Positions 1-6,582 of a stretch of DNA of 13,032 bases are shown piece after piece. Every line of letters starts with the position of its first letter. The stretch's first letter is position 1. The DNA is from JBIOUF01 sp044866695 (GTDB lineage Bacteria > Actinomycetota > Actinomycetes > Propionibacteriales > Nocardioidaceae). The notes beneath the pieces were generated by a model. The model was not told the origin of the DNA and did no database searches. It saw nothing but the letters and a program-made list of their open reading frames with translations. The stretch is taken from positions 1 to 13,032 of the forward strand of contig JBIOUF010000271.1 in assembly GCA_044866695.1 (NCBI GenBank), in the 5' to 3' direction. A program made the translations under genes and the position numbers.

Positions 1-49
1 GAGGAAGTTCGCGCACCGCGCCGCGAGCTCGTCGCTCGGGGCGACGGGG

Positions 50-1024
50 TTACCAGGCGTACGCCTCCGGCGCGGTGCCACCGGGCCCCGGGAAGATCGC
101 GTCGATGGCGGTCAGCGTGTCCGGGGCGAGCTCGATGTCGAGGGCGCGCAGCGAGGCGCCGTCGAGCTGGGCCATCGTGCGCGGTCCGATGATCGGGCAC
201 GTGACGCCGTCTTGGGCGAGGAGCCACGCCAGCGCGACTGCGGCGGGCTCGTCACCGAGCTCGGCGCACAGCTTCTCCCACTGCTCCAGCTTCGGGCGCA
301 GCTTCTCGATCCGTCGCAGCGACTGTGGCGACTGGCGACGAGCCCGGTCCGAGTCGCCGAGCACGCCGCCGAGCAGTCCGCTCGACAGCGGGCTCCACGG
401 GATCACCCCGACGCCGTACTCGCGGCACGCCGGGAGCACCTCGAGCTCGACGGTGCGCACGAGGAGGTTGTAGTGGCTCTGCTCGCTCACCAGGCCGAGC
501 GTGTGGAGACGGGCCGCGGCCTCGTTGGCCCGCACGATGTGCCAGCCGGCGAAGTTGCTGCTGCCGACGTAGGTGATCTTGCCCTGCTGGATCAGCGTGT
601 CCATCGCCTGCCACACCTCCTCCCACGGCGCCGTGCGGTCGACGTGGTGCATCTGGTAGAGGTCGATGTGGTCGGTCTGCAGCCGCCGCAGCGACCCCTC
701 GCACGCGTGCCGGATGTTCCGCGCGGACAAGAAGGTGTCGTTCGGCCAGTCGCTCATCGAGCCGTATAGCTTGGTGGCGACGACGGTCCTCTCCCGGCGG
801 CCGCCGCCCTGGGCGAACCACCGCCCGACGATCTGCTCGGTGACGCCCTCGCCCTTGACCCAGCCGTAGACGTTGGCGGTGTCGAAGAAGTTGACGCCCG
901 CGTCGAGCGCCCGGTCCATGATCGCGTGCGAGTCCTCCTCGGAGGTCTCGGGCCCGAAGTTCATGGTGCCGAGGCAGAGCCGGCTGACGGACAGGCCGCT
1001 GCGGCCCAGGTGGGTGTACTCCAT
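50..1024 (-). CDS. Aldo/keto reductase family oxidoreductase
   Basis: Predicted NADPH-dependent aldo/keto reductase of 324 residues, the usual length for the family; a soluble TIM barrel reducing aldehydes or ketones. The N-terminus reads like the YccK/IolS/Tas-type group (LGRSGLSVSRLCLGTMNFG). The catalytic tetrad is visible as D48 (FDTANVYG), Y53, K85 (ATKLYG) and H126 (YQMHH). A C-terminal stretch at about residues 290-310 (VTCPIIGPRT) matches the cofactor-binding region. I chose the ATG at 1024 because homology begins at MEYTHLGRSG; the frame stays open upstream to an ATG at 1117, but those 31 residues are low-complexity and unlike the family. A GGGGA sits about 11 bases before this start, so the ribosome site is weak. 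The gene diverges from the small membrane protein at 1156. The substrate cannot be told from sequence, and no link to the catabolic cluster is seen. Confidence 0.9.
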   Translation of the reverse strand: MEYTHLGRSGLSVSRLCLGTMNFGPETSEEDSHAIMDRALDAGVNFFDTANVYGWVKGEGVTEQIVGRWFAQGGGRRERTVVATKLYGSMSDWPNDTFLSARNIRHACEGSLRRLQTDHIDLYQMHHVDRTAPWEEVWQAMDTLIQQGKITYVGSSNFAGWHIVRANEAAARLHTLGLVSEQSHYNLLVRTVELEVLPACREYGVGVIPWSPLSSGLLGGVLGDSDRARRQSPQSLRRIEKLRPKLEQWEKLCAELGDEPAAVALAWLLAQDGVTCPIIGPRTMAQLDGASLRALDIELAPDTLTAIDAIFPGPGGTAPEAYAW

Positions 1025-1155
1025 GGCCCCATCGTTCCCCGCCGGGGTCCGCTCATGGCCCTCGGCCCCGAGAAAGTCAAGAGTTCTCCGTTCCCGGGCG
1101 GCGGCTGCCGTAGGCACCTAGGGTCACTGGCGACACACCAGACAAAGGGGGCTTC

Positions 1156-1368
1156 ATGACACCCGCACGCGCGGTCGGTCTCTTCCTGGTCGCCGCCTCG
1201 GCGTGCGGCCTGTACGTCGGCGTCACCACCGAGGGGGGCGGGCGGGCGGTCACGCTGATGCTCGTGCTGGTCGCCGGGGTCGCCGGCGGGGTCACCCTGT
1301 TCGAGTCCCGCCGGGCGACCGCACCGGTCCAGGATGCGCGTCCGCGCCCGGGCCGCCATCGCAGGTAG
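1156..1368 (+). CDS. Small two-helix membrane protein of unknown function
   Basis: A 70-residue hypothetical protein. Two hydrophobic segments are visible, at about residues 6-24 (AVGLFLVAASACGLYVG) and 31-48 (AVTLMLVLVAGVAGGVTLF). A short polar turn with GGGR separates them, and a very basic tail (RPRPGRHRR) follows that should face the cytoplasm. An AAAGGGGGC ribosome binding site lies about 6 bases before the ATG, which supports real translation. It sits between the divergent reductase gene and the convergent Lrp regulator, so it is probably transcribed alone. I do not recognise a family. The length, start site and hydrophobic pattern make it more credible than a chance reading frame. Confidence 0.6.
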   Translation: MTPARAVGLFLVAASACGLYVGVTTEGGGRAVTLMLVLVAGVAGGVTLFESRRATAPVQDARPRPGRHRR

Positions 1369-1385
1369 CCCCGCAGCAGGGCCGA

Positions 1386-1404
1386 CGGCCCGGCGCATGG
1401 GCCG
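1386..1404. terminator. Possible bidirectional hairpin between convergent genes
   Basis: A 6-bp perfect stem, CGGCCC with GGGCCG, and a 7-base loop lie in the 43-bp gap between the ends of the small membrane protein gene and the Lrp-family gene. There is no T-tract on either side, as is common for high-GC actinobacterial terminators. Short GC-rich stems also occur by chance here, so support is modest. Confidence 0.3.
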
Positions 1405-1411
1405 GGGAGGG

Positions 1412-1876
1412 TCAGGCCCCGCGGGCCACCTCCTCGATGAGCGCGCGGATCCGCAGCGGCATCTCCTCGCGCAGCGAGACGACGGTGCTGGTGCGGACCA
1501 CCTCGGGCACGGCGAGGATCTCCCCGGTGACGCGGTGCAGGTCGGCCGGGTCCCGGGCGACCACCTTGAGCAGCAGGTCGGCCTCGCCGGTCGTGGAGTG
1601 CATCTCGACCACCTCCGGGAACGCGGCGAGGGCGGCGCCGGCGCGGTGCCCGGTGGTCTGGCTCAGGGCGATGGAGACGAACGCGACCAGACCTCGACCG
1701 AGGGCCGCCGGGTCGACCCGGCGGCTGAACTCGCGAACCGCGCCCGAGGCGCCCAGCCGCCGCACCCGGGCGTGCAGGGTGTTGCGCGCGATGCCGAGGC
1801 GCTTGGCGAGCGCGAGGCTGGTGGCGTCCGGGTCGTCGTCGAGAGCGAGCAGGATCTGCGCATCGAGGGGGTCCAC
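1412..1876 (-). CDS. Lrp/AsnC family transcriptional regulator
   Basis: A 154-residue regulator of the feast/famine (Lrp/AsnC) family, the usual length. An N-terminal winged helix-turn-helix covers about residues 4-50 (LDAQILLAL, then LAKRLGIARNTLHARVRRL). The RAM/ActR ligand-binding and oligomerisation domain covers about residues 63-145, with the typical TGEADLLLKVVA turn. Such proteins form octamers or dimers and usually sense amino acids. I chose the GTG at 1876 because family members start just before the (M)DxLD segment. An in-frame ATG at 1915 would add 13 residues and has a weak GGTGAG before it, so the start is uncertain. It is divergent from the PLP decarboxylase at 1976, and by family habit probably regulates that gene and itself. 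Confidence 0.9.
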   Translation of the reverse strand: MDPLDAQILLALDDDPDATSLALAKRLGIARNTLHARVRRLGASGAVREFSRRVDPAALGRGLVAFVSIALSQTTGHRAGAALAAFPEVVEMHSTTGEADLLLKVVARDPADLHRVTGEILAVPEVVRTSTVVSLREEMPLRIRALIEEVARGA

Positions 1877-1975
1877 CCGAGCATACTGACACCGAACCAG
1901 CGATTCCTGGAGCATTCTGCTCACCGCCGACGGGCTGTGTTGCGCGGCCGGCGCACCTACCGGCACCCTTCGCGG

Positions 1976-3430
1976 ATGACCGACTTCACGCCGTGTGCGG
2001 CGCAGACCAGCGGCTCCGCCCTTGCCGACCGCGACGCGGTGCTGCGCGACCTGTCCCGCTACCTCGCCGGCGCCTGGGCGTCGTTCGACAGGCCCCGGCC
2101 CGCCGAGCCCAGCCCCGGTCCCGCGCTGCTCGAGCACCTGACGGCGCCCCTTCCCGAGGACCCCAGCGACCCGCAGGCGGCCCTGGGCGACGCGGTCTCG
2201 GTGCTGGAGGCCAGCGTCTCGCCGTCGCGTCCGCTGTACCTGGCCTACATCGGCTCCAGCGGCCTGGAGGTGGGCGTCCTGGGCAGCGCGCTGTCCGCGG
2301 CGTACGACGCGAACCTGGCGACCGCCGCGGGAGCCGCCGACCTCCTGGACCAGCAGGCGGTGCGCTGGGTGGCCGAGTTCGTCGGCTTTCCCGCCGAGGA
2401 GGGGCACTTCACCAGCGGTGGCCAGACGTCGAACCTGACCGCCCTGCTCGCGGCGCGCGAACAGGCCGCCCCGGGTGCGCGCGAGCACGGTCTGGCCGGC
2501 CACCGGGCCACGGTGTACTGCTCGCAGGAGGCGCACCACTCGGTCGTGCGCGCGGTCGAGGTCGCCGGGCTCGGCCGGCGGGCCCTGCGCAGGGTCGGAA
2601 CCGACCACCGGCGCACGATGCGCGCGGACGCGCTCGCCGAGGCGATCGCCCAGGACCGCGCAGCGGGCCTGACCCCGATGGCGGTGGTCGCGACCGCCGG
2701 TACGACGCTGACCGGCGCCGTCGACCCGCTCGGCGAGATCGCGGACGTCTGCGAACGCGAGGGGGTCTGGCTGCACGTCGACGGCGCCTACGGCCTGCCG
2801 GCCGCGGCCACCGCGACCGCCGGACACCTGTTCGCCGGGCTCGACCGGGCCGACTCGGTCACCATCGACGCGCACAAGTGGTTCGGCATGCAGAAGAGCT
2901 GCAGCCTCCTGCTGGTGCGCCGCCGTGGCGCGCTCCGCGCGTCGTTCGGGCACCAGGAGCGGTACCTGCTGCACGAGGAGGACACCGGCAACCCCGTCGA
3001 CCACACCTTGGAGTACTCCCGCCCGTTCAGCTCGCTGCGGCTGTGGCTGTCGCTTCGCGTGTACGGCGCGGCGCGGTTCCGGGAGTGGGTCGAGGGGACG
3101 CTGCGCAACGCGGCCCTGCTGACCGGTGCGGTGCGCGAGCACCCGTCGTTCGAGCTGCTCAACGAGCCCATGCTGTCGACGGTCTGCTTCCGCCACGTGC
3201 CCGCGGGCCTCACCGAGCCCGAGCTCGACCGGCACAACCAGCGGCTGGCCCGCGCCATGCAGGCCGACGGACGGGTGTTCCTGGCCCCCGCGGAGGTGGA
3301 CGGTCGCACCTGCCTACGGGCCTGCTTCGTCAACTTCCGCACGACCGCGCAGGACGTGGGCCTGGTGCTCCCGGTCGCCGAGGAGCTCGGTGAGTCGCTG
3401 GCCGACGCGGAGCGGCACACCGCCGCCTGA
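1976..3430 (+). CDS. Group II PLP-dependent amino acid decarboxylase
   Basis: A 484-residue cytoplasmic enzyme of the group II decarboxylase family (aromatic-L-amino-acid, glutamate and diaminobutyrate decarboxylases), fold type I. Visible landmarks are FTSGGQTSNL for phosphate binding, H187 in the SQEAHHSV segment that should stack on the PLP ring, D269 in HVDGAYG that should bind the pyridine nitrogen, and K301 in IDAHKWFGMQKS that should form the Schiff base. The TLEYSRPFSSLRLWLSLRVYG segment resembles aromatic amino acid decarboxylases (tyrosine, DOPA, tryptophan), but the exact substrate cannot be fixed by eye. The start is an ATG with no clear ribosome site; an in-frame GTG at 1937 is possible. 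An Lrp/AsnC gene lies divergently upstream, and a HAD hydrolase follows 25 bases downstream. It could supply an amine to the gamma-glutamyl ligase nearby, which is inference only. Confidence 0.88.
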   Translation: MTDFTPCAAQTSGSALADRDAVLRDLSRYLAGAWASFDRPRPAEPSPGPALLEHLTAPLPEDPSDPQAALGDAVSVLEASVSPSRPLYLAYIGSSGLEVGVLGSALSAAYDANLATAAGAADLLDQQAVRWVAEFVGFPAEEGHFTSGGQTSNLTALLAAREQAAPGAREHGLAGHRATVYCSQEAHHSVVRAVEVAGLGRRALRRVGTDHRRTMRADALAEAIAQDRAAGLTPMAVVATAGTTLTGAVDPLGEIADVCEREGVWLHVDGAYGLPAAATATAGHLFAGLDRADSVTIDAHKWFGMQKSCSLLLVRRRGALRASFGHQERYLLHEEDTGNPVDHTLEYSRPFSSLRLWLSLRVYGAARFREWVEGTLRNAALLTGAVREHPSFELLNEPMLSTVCFRHVPAGLTEPELDRHNQRLARAMQADGRVFLAPAEVDGRTCLRACFVNFRTTAQDVGLVLPVAEELGESLADAERHTAA

Positions 3431-3455
3431 GCCCGCCGATCTGCGAGGCTTGAGC

Positions 3456-4178
3456 ATGGCGACGCCACACCGCAGGCCCGCGCCGGTGCCGATCGACGCG
3501 GTGCTGTTCGACTTCCACAGCACGCTGGTGGACCAGGGCGACGCCTCGGCCTGGGTCCAGCTGGCCTGGGAGCACGCGGGCCGCACCGGCTCTCACGTCG
3601 ACGCCTTGGGTGCGGAGAAGGCGCTGGCGCTGGCTCGCGCGCTGGACGTGGTCTGGGAGTCCGCGCGGGAGGTGGACCCCACCAGCCGGCGCGACCTCGA
3701 CCCGGCCGCGCACCGCGAGGTGTGGGACCAGGTCGTCGGCGAGCTGGGGTCCGTCGGCGACGACCTCGCAAGCGCGCTCTACGAGACCGTGATCGAGCCG
3801 TGGATCCCCTACGAGGACGCCGTCCCGGTGCTCCGCGAGCTGCGCGACCGCGGGGTCGGGACGGCGCTGGTGTCCAACGTCGCCGTCGACGTGCGGCCGG
3901 TGCTGGAACGCGGCGGCCTCGCCGGCCTGCTCGACGCCGTCGTGCTGTCCTACGAGGCCGGCGCGGTCAAGCCGGACATCGCGATCTTCACCGAGGCGCT
4001 GGCGGCGCTCGGCGTGCCTGCGGAGCGCGCGCTCATGGTCGGCGACAGCTGGCAGGACGACGCCGGCGCCGCCCGGCTCGGCATCCGGACGCTGCTGCTC
4101 CCGCGCACCAGCGGACCCACCCATGGCCTCGGCCTGGTTCTCGGCCTGGTCGACGGCTCCCGCCCACCCACCGGCTGA
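3456..4178 (+). CDS. HAD superfamily hydrolase with variant motif I
   Basis: A 240-residue HAD-like protein. Motif I is FDFHSTLVD with nucleophile D19; motif II is ALVSN with S140; motif III is K172 in YEAGAVKPD; motif IV is VGDSWQDD with D197 and D202. The helical cap lies between motifs I and II (about residues 27-115), as in subclass I enzymes such as phosphoglycolate phosphatase and haloacid dehalogenase relatives. The residue two after the nucleophile is H21, where phosphatases normally have Asp as general acid/base, so ordinary phosphatase chemistry is uncertain. A GAGG ribosome site lies 7 bases before the ATG. The gene starts 25 bases after the decarboxylase and is probably cotranscribed with it. 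Substrate unknown. Confidence 0.85.
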   Translation: MATPHRRPAPVPIDAVLFDFHSTLVDQGDASAWVQLAWEHAGRTGSHVDALGAEKALALARALDVVWESAREVDPTSRRDLDPAAHREVWDQVVGELGSVGDDLASALYETVIEPWIPYEDAVPVLRELRDRGVGTALVSNVAVDVRPVLERGGLAGLLDAVVLSYEAGAVKPDIAIFTEALAALGVPAERALMVGDSWQDDAGAARLGIRTLLLPRTSGPTHGLGLVLGLVDGSRPPTG

Positions 4179-4181
4179 GCC

Positions 4182-4296
4182 GAGCCGGCGCGTCCTCCCG
4201 CGAAGATGGCCGCGAGCCGGCCTGTCTTCCCGCGATGATGGCCGCGAGCCGGCCTGTCTTCCCGCGATGACGGCCGCGAGCCGGCGGGTCCTCCCG
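4182..4296. repeat. 32-bp tandem repeat, about 3.6 copies, in convergent intergenic gap
   Basis: Full units lie at 4182-4213, 4214-4245 and 4246-4277, with a partial unit at 4278-4296. Each begins GAGCCGGC and ends ATGGCCGC or ACGGCCGC. Units 2 and 3 differ at one base; unit 1 differs from unit 2 at four. At unit junctions GGCCG-CGAGC-CGGCC can form a 5-bp stem with a 5-base loop (4208-4222 and 4240-4254; the third copy is imperfect). It fills most of the 124-bp gap between the converging HAD and amidotransferase genes, so a series of hairpins acting as a two-way terminator is possible. There are no spacers, so it is not a CRISPR array. Confidence 0.85.
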
Positions 4297-4302
4297 GTCG
4301 GC

Positions 4303-5025
4303 TCAGCCCGCGCGAGAGGGCAGGGCGCCGACCCGGGTCAGGAAGCCGTCGACCAGCCGGTGGGCGCGGGCCCGGCCCGCCTCGTCCCACTCCCGGGCCT
4401 GGGCGAGCAGGAGGTCGGGGTCCAGGCCGACGGCGCTGGCCTTGACGTCGCCGCCGTTCCCGAGCCAGCCGGCCAGCATGTCGCTGGTCAGCTCGGGGTG
4501 GAACTGCACGGCGAGGTTGCGCCGGAGCAGGAACGCCTGCGACGCGGCGGCGTTGCGCGCGATCTCGGTGGCCTGCGGCGGGACGCTCCAGGAGTCGTAG
4601 TGCCACTGGAACCACCGGCCGCCGGGGACCAGCGACTCGTCGTCGCTGTCCACCTCCGACCAGCCGACCTCGTGGGTGCCGGCCCGGTCGACCCGGCCGC
4701 CGAGCGCGGTGGCCAGCAGCTGTCCGCCGAAGCAGATGCCGAGGACCGGGACGCCCGCCGCGTCCGCCGCCCGCAGCCGGTCCAGCTCGGGCAGCACCCA
4801 GCTGCCGACCAGCTCGTGGTCGTAGGTCGACCACGGCGCCCCCATGGGCACGACCGCGTCGTAGGCGGTGAAGTCCGGGAACCGCGGCTCCACCCCGGGA
4901 CTGGCGAACAGCTCCTCGGGCACGACGGTGTGCAGGTCGACGACGTAGCCGTGCTGCTCGAAGCGGTCCGCGACCGGCCCGGGGGGCGACACGTGGTCGT
5001 GCTGGACGACCAGCAGGCGGCTCAC
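4303..5025 (-). CDS. Class I glutamine amidotransferase-like protein
   Basis: A 240-residue protein of the class I glutamine amidotransferase fold, similar in layout to the stand-alone GMP-synthase-like group. The nucleophile elbow is GICFGGQ with C98. The other triad members are H176 and E178 in AVQFHPEL. It starts with a GTG that overlaps the stop codon of the upstream ligase by 4 bases (GTGA), a sign of translational coupling and shared function. No partner synthetase domain is present. Paired with a glutamine-synthetase-like enzyme, it may act on the gamma-glutamyl bond of an amine conjugate rather than deliver ammonia; GS-like plus amidotransferase-like pairs are known from aniline catabolism (the AtdA1/AtdA2 and TdnQ/TdnT type). 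That role is inference. The 32-bp tandem repeat lies just past its stop. Confidence 0.88.
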   Translation of the reverse strand: MSRLLVVQHDHVSPPGPVADRFEQHGYVVDLHTVVPEELFASPGVEPRFPDFTAYDAVVPMGAPWSTYDHELVGSWVLPELDRLRAADAAGVPVLGICFGGQLLATALGGRVDRAGTHEVGWSEVDSDDESLVPGGRWFQWHYDSWSVPPQATEIARNAAASQAFLLRRNLAVQFHPELTSDMLAGWLGNGGDVKASAVGLDPDLLLAQAREWDEAGRARAHRLVDGFLTRVGALPSRAG

Positions 5026-6374
5026 AGGTGGTAGCTGTACTCGCGGAACTCCCAGTCGGTGACCCAGTGGGAGAAGCGCTCGAGCTCGTTGCGCTTGTAC
5101 GCCAGGAACGCGGCCACGAACCTCGGGCCCAGCATGTCCGCGAGCTCGGTGCCGGCCTCCAGCGCGTCGAGCGCGGAGCCCAGGTCGCCGGGCAGGTACG
5201 CGGCCTTCGACGGGTCGTAGCCGTAGCCCTCGAGCTTGGCCGGCGGCTTCAGCTTGTCGCGAATGCCGATGTACGCCGCGCCGAGCAGGCTGGCGATGGC
5301 GAGGTACGGGTTGGCCGAGGCGTCGCCCAGGCGGAGCTCGAGCCGGCTGGCCCGGCCCCGCTCCGGCGGGATGCGCACCATGGCGCTGCGGTTGTCCAGG
5401 CCCCAGTCGACCAGCCAGGGCGCGAGGGTGTCCGGCCCGAACCGCTTGTAGGAGTTGATGGTCGGGTTGTGCAGGGCGGCCAGGGCCGGCGCGTGCTCGA
5501 GGATTCCGGCGATGGCGGAGCGGCCGATGTCGGAGAGGCCGTCCTCCCCGTCGCCGTCGTCGAAGAGCGCCTCGCCGTCGTGGGACCAGGTGGAGAAGTG
5601 GATGTGGAAGCCCGAGCCGCCCTCGTCGTTGAACGGCTTGGCCATGAAGGTGGCCAGCCGGCCGCCGATCCGGGCGAGCTCCTGCAGGGCGATCTTGAAC
5701 CGGAACGCCCGGTCGGCCGCGTCGAGCGCGTCGGAGTGCCACAGGTTGATCTCGAACTGGCCGGAGGAGAACTCGTGGTTCGCCGCCACGACGTCCAGGC
5801 CGTAGTCGGAGAGCTGGCGCAGTGCCTCGATGAGGGTGTTCTGGGGGTCGCCCTTGTAGCCGGCGGTGTAGACGTTGCCGGTGCCCTCGCCGTACCGCTT
5901 CCAGCCGGCATGCGACGAGGGGTCCGGGTCGAGCACGTAGAACTCCAGCTCCGGGCCGACCATCGGCCGCATGCCGAGCTCGGCGAACCGGTCGACGACG
6001 CCGCGCAGCACGTTGCGCGGGCTCTCCTGCGAACGGGAGCCGTCGGGGTTGAAGACGTCCGCGATGACGTGCGCCACGCCGGACTCCCACGGCACCCGCT
6101 GCAGCGTGGACAGGTCCGGCACCGCCACGACGTCGGGCAGGCCGGCCGACATCCCGCCCTCCATGTCGACCACGTCGCCCATCGGCGAGGTGCCGTAGAC
6201 GGAGCGGCAGAAGGCGACGCCGTCGCCGACGGTGCGCGCGAACCGCCGGACCAGGAGGTCCCGGCCGCGCTCCGCGCCGATCATGTCGCTGTAGCCGAGC
6301 CGGACCACGTCGATGTCTCGGGTGGTGAGGTCGGCCTCGGCCGCCTCCATGGCGCTGGCGTCAACGTTGACCAT
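5022..6374 (-). CDS. Glutamine synthetase family gamma-glutamyl-amine ligase (PuuA-like)
   Basis: A 450-residue member of the glutamine synthetase superfamily. It should join glutamate to an amine with ATP, as do PuuA (putrescine), IpuC (isopropylamine) and the Streptomyces GlnA3/GlnA4 enzymes. An N-terminal beta-grasp domain (about residues 10-105, with LGYSDMIGAERG) precedes the catalytic domain. Metal and substrate residues appear in GPELEF (E142, E144), NHEFSSGQFE (E201, E208), GSGFHIH (H257, H259), NPTINSYKR (R311) and RLELR (R344, E346, R348), so it looks active. It is unlikely to be the housekeeping enzyme, given its catabolic neighbours. The ATG at 6374 has GAGGAG 5 bases before it (6380-6385); the frame is open further upstream but that extension crosses the promoter. 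It overlaps the amidotransferase gene by 4 bases and is divergent from the MarR gene. The amine is unknown. Confidence 0.88.
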   Translation of the reverse strand: MVNVDASAMEAAEADLTTRDIDVVRLGYSDMIGAERGRDLLVRRFARTVGDGVAFCRSVYGTSPMGDVVDMEGGMSAGLPDVVAVPDLSTLQRVPWESGVAHVIADVFNPDGSRSQESPRNVLRGVVDRFAELGMRPMVGPELEFYVLDPDPSSHAGWKRYGEGTGNVYTAGYKGDPQNTLIEALRQLSDYGLDVVAANHEFSSGQFEINLWHSDALDAADRAFRFKIALQELARIGGRLATFMAKPFNDEGGSGFHIHFSTWSHDGEALFDDGDGEDGLSDIGRSAIAGILEHAPALAALHNPTINSYKRFGPDTLAPWLVDWGLDNRSAMVRIPPERGRASRLELRLGDASANPYLAIASLLGAAYIGIRDKLKPPAKLEGYGYDPSKAAYLPGDLGSALDALEAGTELADMLGPRFVAAFLAYKRNELERFSHWVTDWEFREYSYHL

Positions 6375-6395
6375 CGGTGCTCCTCGGTGGTTGCG

Positions 6396-6415
6396 GACTG
6401 CGCGCGGCGCAGGTC
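6396..6415 (-). other. Leader hairpin upstream of the ligase ribosome site
   Basis: In the predicted 5' leader of the ligase transcript, TGCGC and GCGCA (6399-6403 and 6407-6411) form a perfect 5-bp stem with a 3-base loop, extended by GAC/GTC with one bulged base. It lies about 10 bases before the GAGGAG ribosome site. A second small hairpin (GGGTC-TTTG-GACCC, plus-strand 6433-6446) lies further up the same leader. They may have no function in such GC-rich DNA. Confidence 0.25.
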
Positions 6416-6490
6416 GTCGGTCCTCGACGTAGGGGTCTTTGGACCCGAGAGTGCTCCCGTTCCTGGTGTGACGCGAGCCGGTGGTAGTAG

Positions 6491-6519
6491 AATCGTACGG
6501 ATCCAAACGACTGTGTCAA
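6491..6519 (-). promoter_or_regulatory. Probable promoter of the ligase-amidotransferase pair
   Basis: On the minus strand a perfect -35 hexamer TTGACA (6514-6519) is followed after 16 bases by TACGAT (6492-6497) as -10. This is an unusually good sigma-70-type match for such GC-rich DNA. It predicts a start near 6484 and a leader of about 110 bases. The 18-bp palindrome at 6493-6510 fills the spacer and covers the -10, which fits repression by a DNA-binding dimer. Confidence 0.6.
6493..6510. promoter_or_regulatory. 18-bp operator-like palindrome, site A
   Basis: Minus-strand reading TCGTTTGGATCCGTACGA; 7 of 9 positions of the two half-sites pair. It matches the palindrome at 12795-12812 in 15 of 18 bases, including the whole half-site TCGTTTGG. 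It sits between the -35 and -10 of the ligase promoter and just after a TAGAAT (6488-6493) that could be a plus-strand -10 for the MarR gene. The likely ligand is the MarR protein encoded 73 bases away. Confidence 0.65.
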
Positions 6520-6520
6520 G

Positions 6521-6538
6521 AGGTTCGGACCCGAACGA
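6521..6538. promoter_or_regulatory. Second related palindrome, site B
   Basis: Plus-strand reading AGGTTCGGACCCGAACGA, with a GTTCGG/CCGAAC inverted repeat around two central bases. Its right half ends AACGA, like the other sites (AAACGA). It is centred 28 bp from site A and 45 bp upstream of the MarR start codon, so it may serve autoregulation or cooperative binding. Similarity to the other sites is weaker, so confidence is lower. Confidence 0.45.
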
Positions 6539-6582
6539 GTGGCTCCCCGGGCGCCGACCCGCCGGCCGGTAGCCTCGACGAC

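Noticed and set aside
1..49. End of another gene before the aldo/keto reductase
   Set aside because: Only 49 bases are visible and no frame or motif can be judged.
1877..1975. Defined promoter and Lrp operator for the decarboxylase
   Set aside because: CTGACA at 1886-1891 and a CCAG/CTGG pair are present, but no -10 lies at a proper distance and the inverted repeat is too short to support a call.
1877..3235. Minus-strand extension of the Lrp-family frame across the decarboxylase gene
   Set aside because: The part beyond the Lrp start is antisense to the decarboxylase, and the regulator is already full length from 1876 or 1915.
4182..4296. CRISPR array
   Set aside because: The units are contiguous with no unique spacers, there are only 3.6 copies, and no cas genes are near.
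5028..6572. A long plus-strand open frame opposite the ligase gene
   Set aside because: Low-complexity translation, no motifs, and the opposite strand encodes a complete glutamine-synthetase-family enzyme with a good ribosome site.
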